From positions 1-21,169 of the IMG/VR virus record IMGVR_UViG_3300023440_000621: a DNA stretch of 21,169 nucleotides. The stretch is one strand, 5' to 3'. The translations under genes and the position numbers were made by a program. This document shows positions 20,609 through 21,169 of the stretch, one piece after another; the stretch's first letter is position 1; every line of letters starts with the position of its first letter. The stretch is from a virus. The notes beneath the pieces were generated by a model. It was not told the origin of the DNA. It did not search any database and was given only the letters and a program-made list of their open reading frames with translations.

Positions 20609-21169
20609 CTATCCGGCACGCTGCGAAGCCATTTCTGCTTCCAGATCTATGAGCGATTCGTGGCGGACGGCGCGGATGATTTTGCGGCGGCGCCTTTTGA
20701 ACAGCTCTGGCAGGATGACGAACAACGGCGCCAATAGTAGAAGTAATGGAAGGGCAATCATTGATCGCAGGATTGCGGCCGCAGCGATGGCGCTGGCGGC
20801 GGTATTCATTTTGTTCTGAATCTCTCTTCGCACTTTATGATCTTCGATGCGCTCCAGGGCCGCGGTGAAACGCGAATGGGCCTCGATATTTTTCGTGGCG
20901 CGATACATGTGGATATACCACGGGATGGTGAATTTATGGGCATGGCGGATCAGCCCATTGAAGGTGTCGCGGATTTCTTTGTATTCATCGGATGCGAATG
21001 TGAAACCGCGGCCATCGGCGGCCATGTCAAATATCTGGTCGCGCAGTTCGAAGAGCCGCTGGCGCAGCAAGTCTGTTGCGGCACGCTGCCATGGGCCATA
21101 TGCCACGTAGAGGATCAATGCCAGTAGGATAATCGATGAGATGCCTGATACAAACTCTTCGGGTGTCAT
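20609..21169 (-). CDS. Unrecognised membrane protein on the minus strand (start at window edge)
   Basis: The visible product has 186 residues and its ATG is the last three bases of the window, so the true start could lie further out and its promoter is not visible. Residues about 9-25 form one membrane helix and residues about 123-157 a long hydrophobic stretch that could be one or two helices. Between them is a charged helical region of about 95 residues (LLRQRLFELRDQIFDMA, then KNIEAHSRFTAALERIEDHK). A basic FKRRRRKIIRAVRH patch follows. It is convergent with the late operon and so separately transcribed, as phage cargo genes or bacterial flanking genes often are. Function is unknown. Confidence 0.7.
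   Translation of the reverse strand: MTPEEFVSGISSIILLALILYVAYGPWQRAATDLLRQRLFELRDQIFDMAADGRGFTFASDEYKEIRDTFNGLIRHAHKFTIPWYIHMYRATKNIEAHSRFTAALERIEDHKVRREIQNKMNTAASAIAAAAILRSMIALPLLLLLAPLFVILPELFKRRRRKIIRAVRHESLIDLEAEMASQRAG

Noticed and set aside
20837-21127. Plus-strand open frame opposite the membrane protein
   Set aside because: It overlaps entirely with the minus-strand frame, which has coherent membrane helices and a complete start and stop; the plus-strand translation shows no recognisable features.
1-21169. CRISPR array, tRNA, rRNA, insertion sequence or attachment site
   Set aside because: No regularly spaced identical repeats, cloverleaf, transposase frame or matched direct repeats at plausible ends were seen.

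Overview
The window is a late-gene block of a long, non-contractile-tailed (siphovirus-type) bacteriophage or prophage. It is GC-rich, strong Shine-Dalgarno sites precede many genes, and neighbouring genes are tightly coupled through ATGA, TGATG or GTGA overlaps. A Gram-negative host, probably a proteobacterium, is suggested by the Rz/Rz1-type spanin pair with a lipoprotein signal and by the HicAB family. I cannot name the genus. No terminase, portal, integrase, repressor or replication gene is visible, so the window is an internal piece. I cannot decide from sequence alone whether it is integrated, although the toxin-antitoxin pair at the right end fits a prophage.

Layout, all on + except the last gene. 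(1) 1-2766: the 3'-terminal 600 codons of a large repeat-built virion protein, then two small phage structural-type proteins, closed by a clear terminator (2803-2829). (2) 2920-5868: head module with a small acidic protein, a prohead protease carrying an in-frame nested scaffold, a DUF2190-type decoration protein and the major capsid protein, closed by a second terminator (5890-5928). (3) 5937-9122: connector/neck proteins, tail terminator, tail tube, and a tail-assembly chaperone pair joined by a textbook -1 slippery site (A AAA AAC) directly before the stop codon. (4) 9106-16717: tape measure with three exact-length 59-residue repeats, then M-, L- and K-like tip proteins and a 1392-residue J-type tip protein that appears to include the I function. 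(5) 16720-17895: a mosaic tail fibre with a C1q-like head. (6) 17892-19672: lysis cassette with an M15 endolysin, holin candidates, a spanin pair with Rz1 starting inside Rz, and a 32-residue membrane peptide. (7) 19697-20356: a HicAB toxin-antitoxin operon with a perfect 13-bp inverted-repeat operator over its promoter; hicA (58 aa) has no ribosome-binding site. (8) 20357-21169: an AT-rich intergenic stretch with a possible 19-residue hydrophobic peptide, then an unrecognised minus-strand membrane protein.

The genes form one virion assembly and release programme. Protease and scaffold shape the head, connector proteins join it to the tail, chaperones load tube subunits around the tape measure, the tip and fibre proteins recognise the host surface, and endolysin, holin and spanins release progeny. 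A recurring theme is extra surface-type domains spliced into standard virion proteins: the small structural protein at 1814, the tail tube and the J protein all carry them. I found no clearly undescribed complete system. The best leads are the right-end cargo, the repeat-built protein at the left edge, and the recoding and nested-gene devices.
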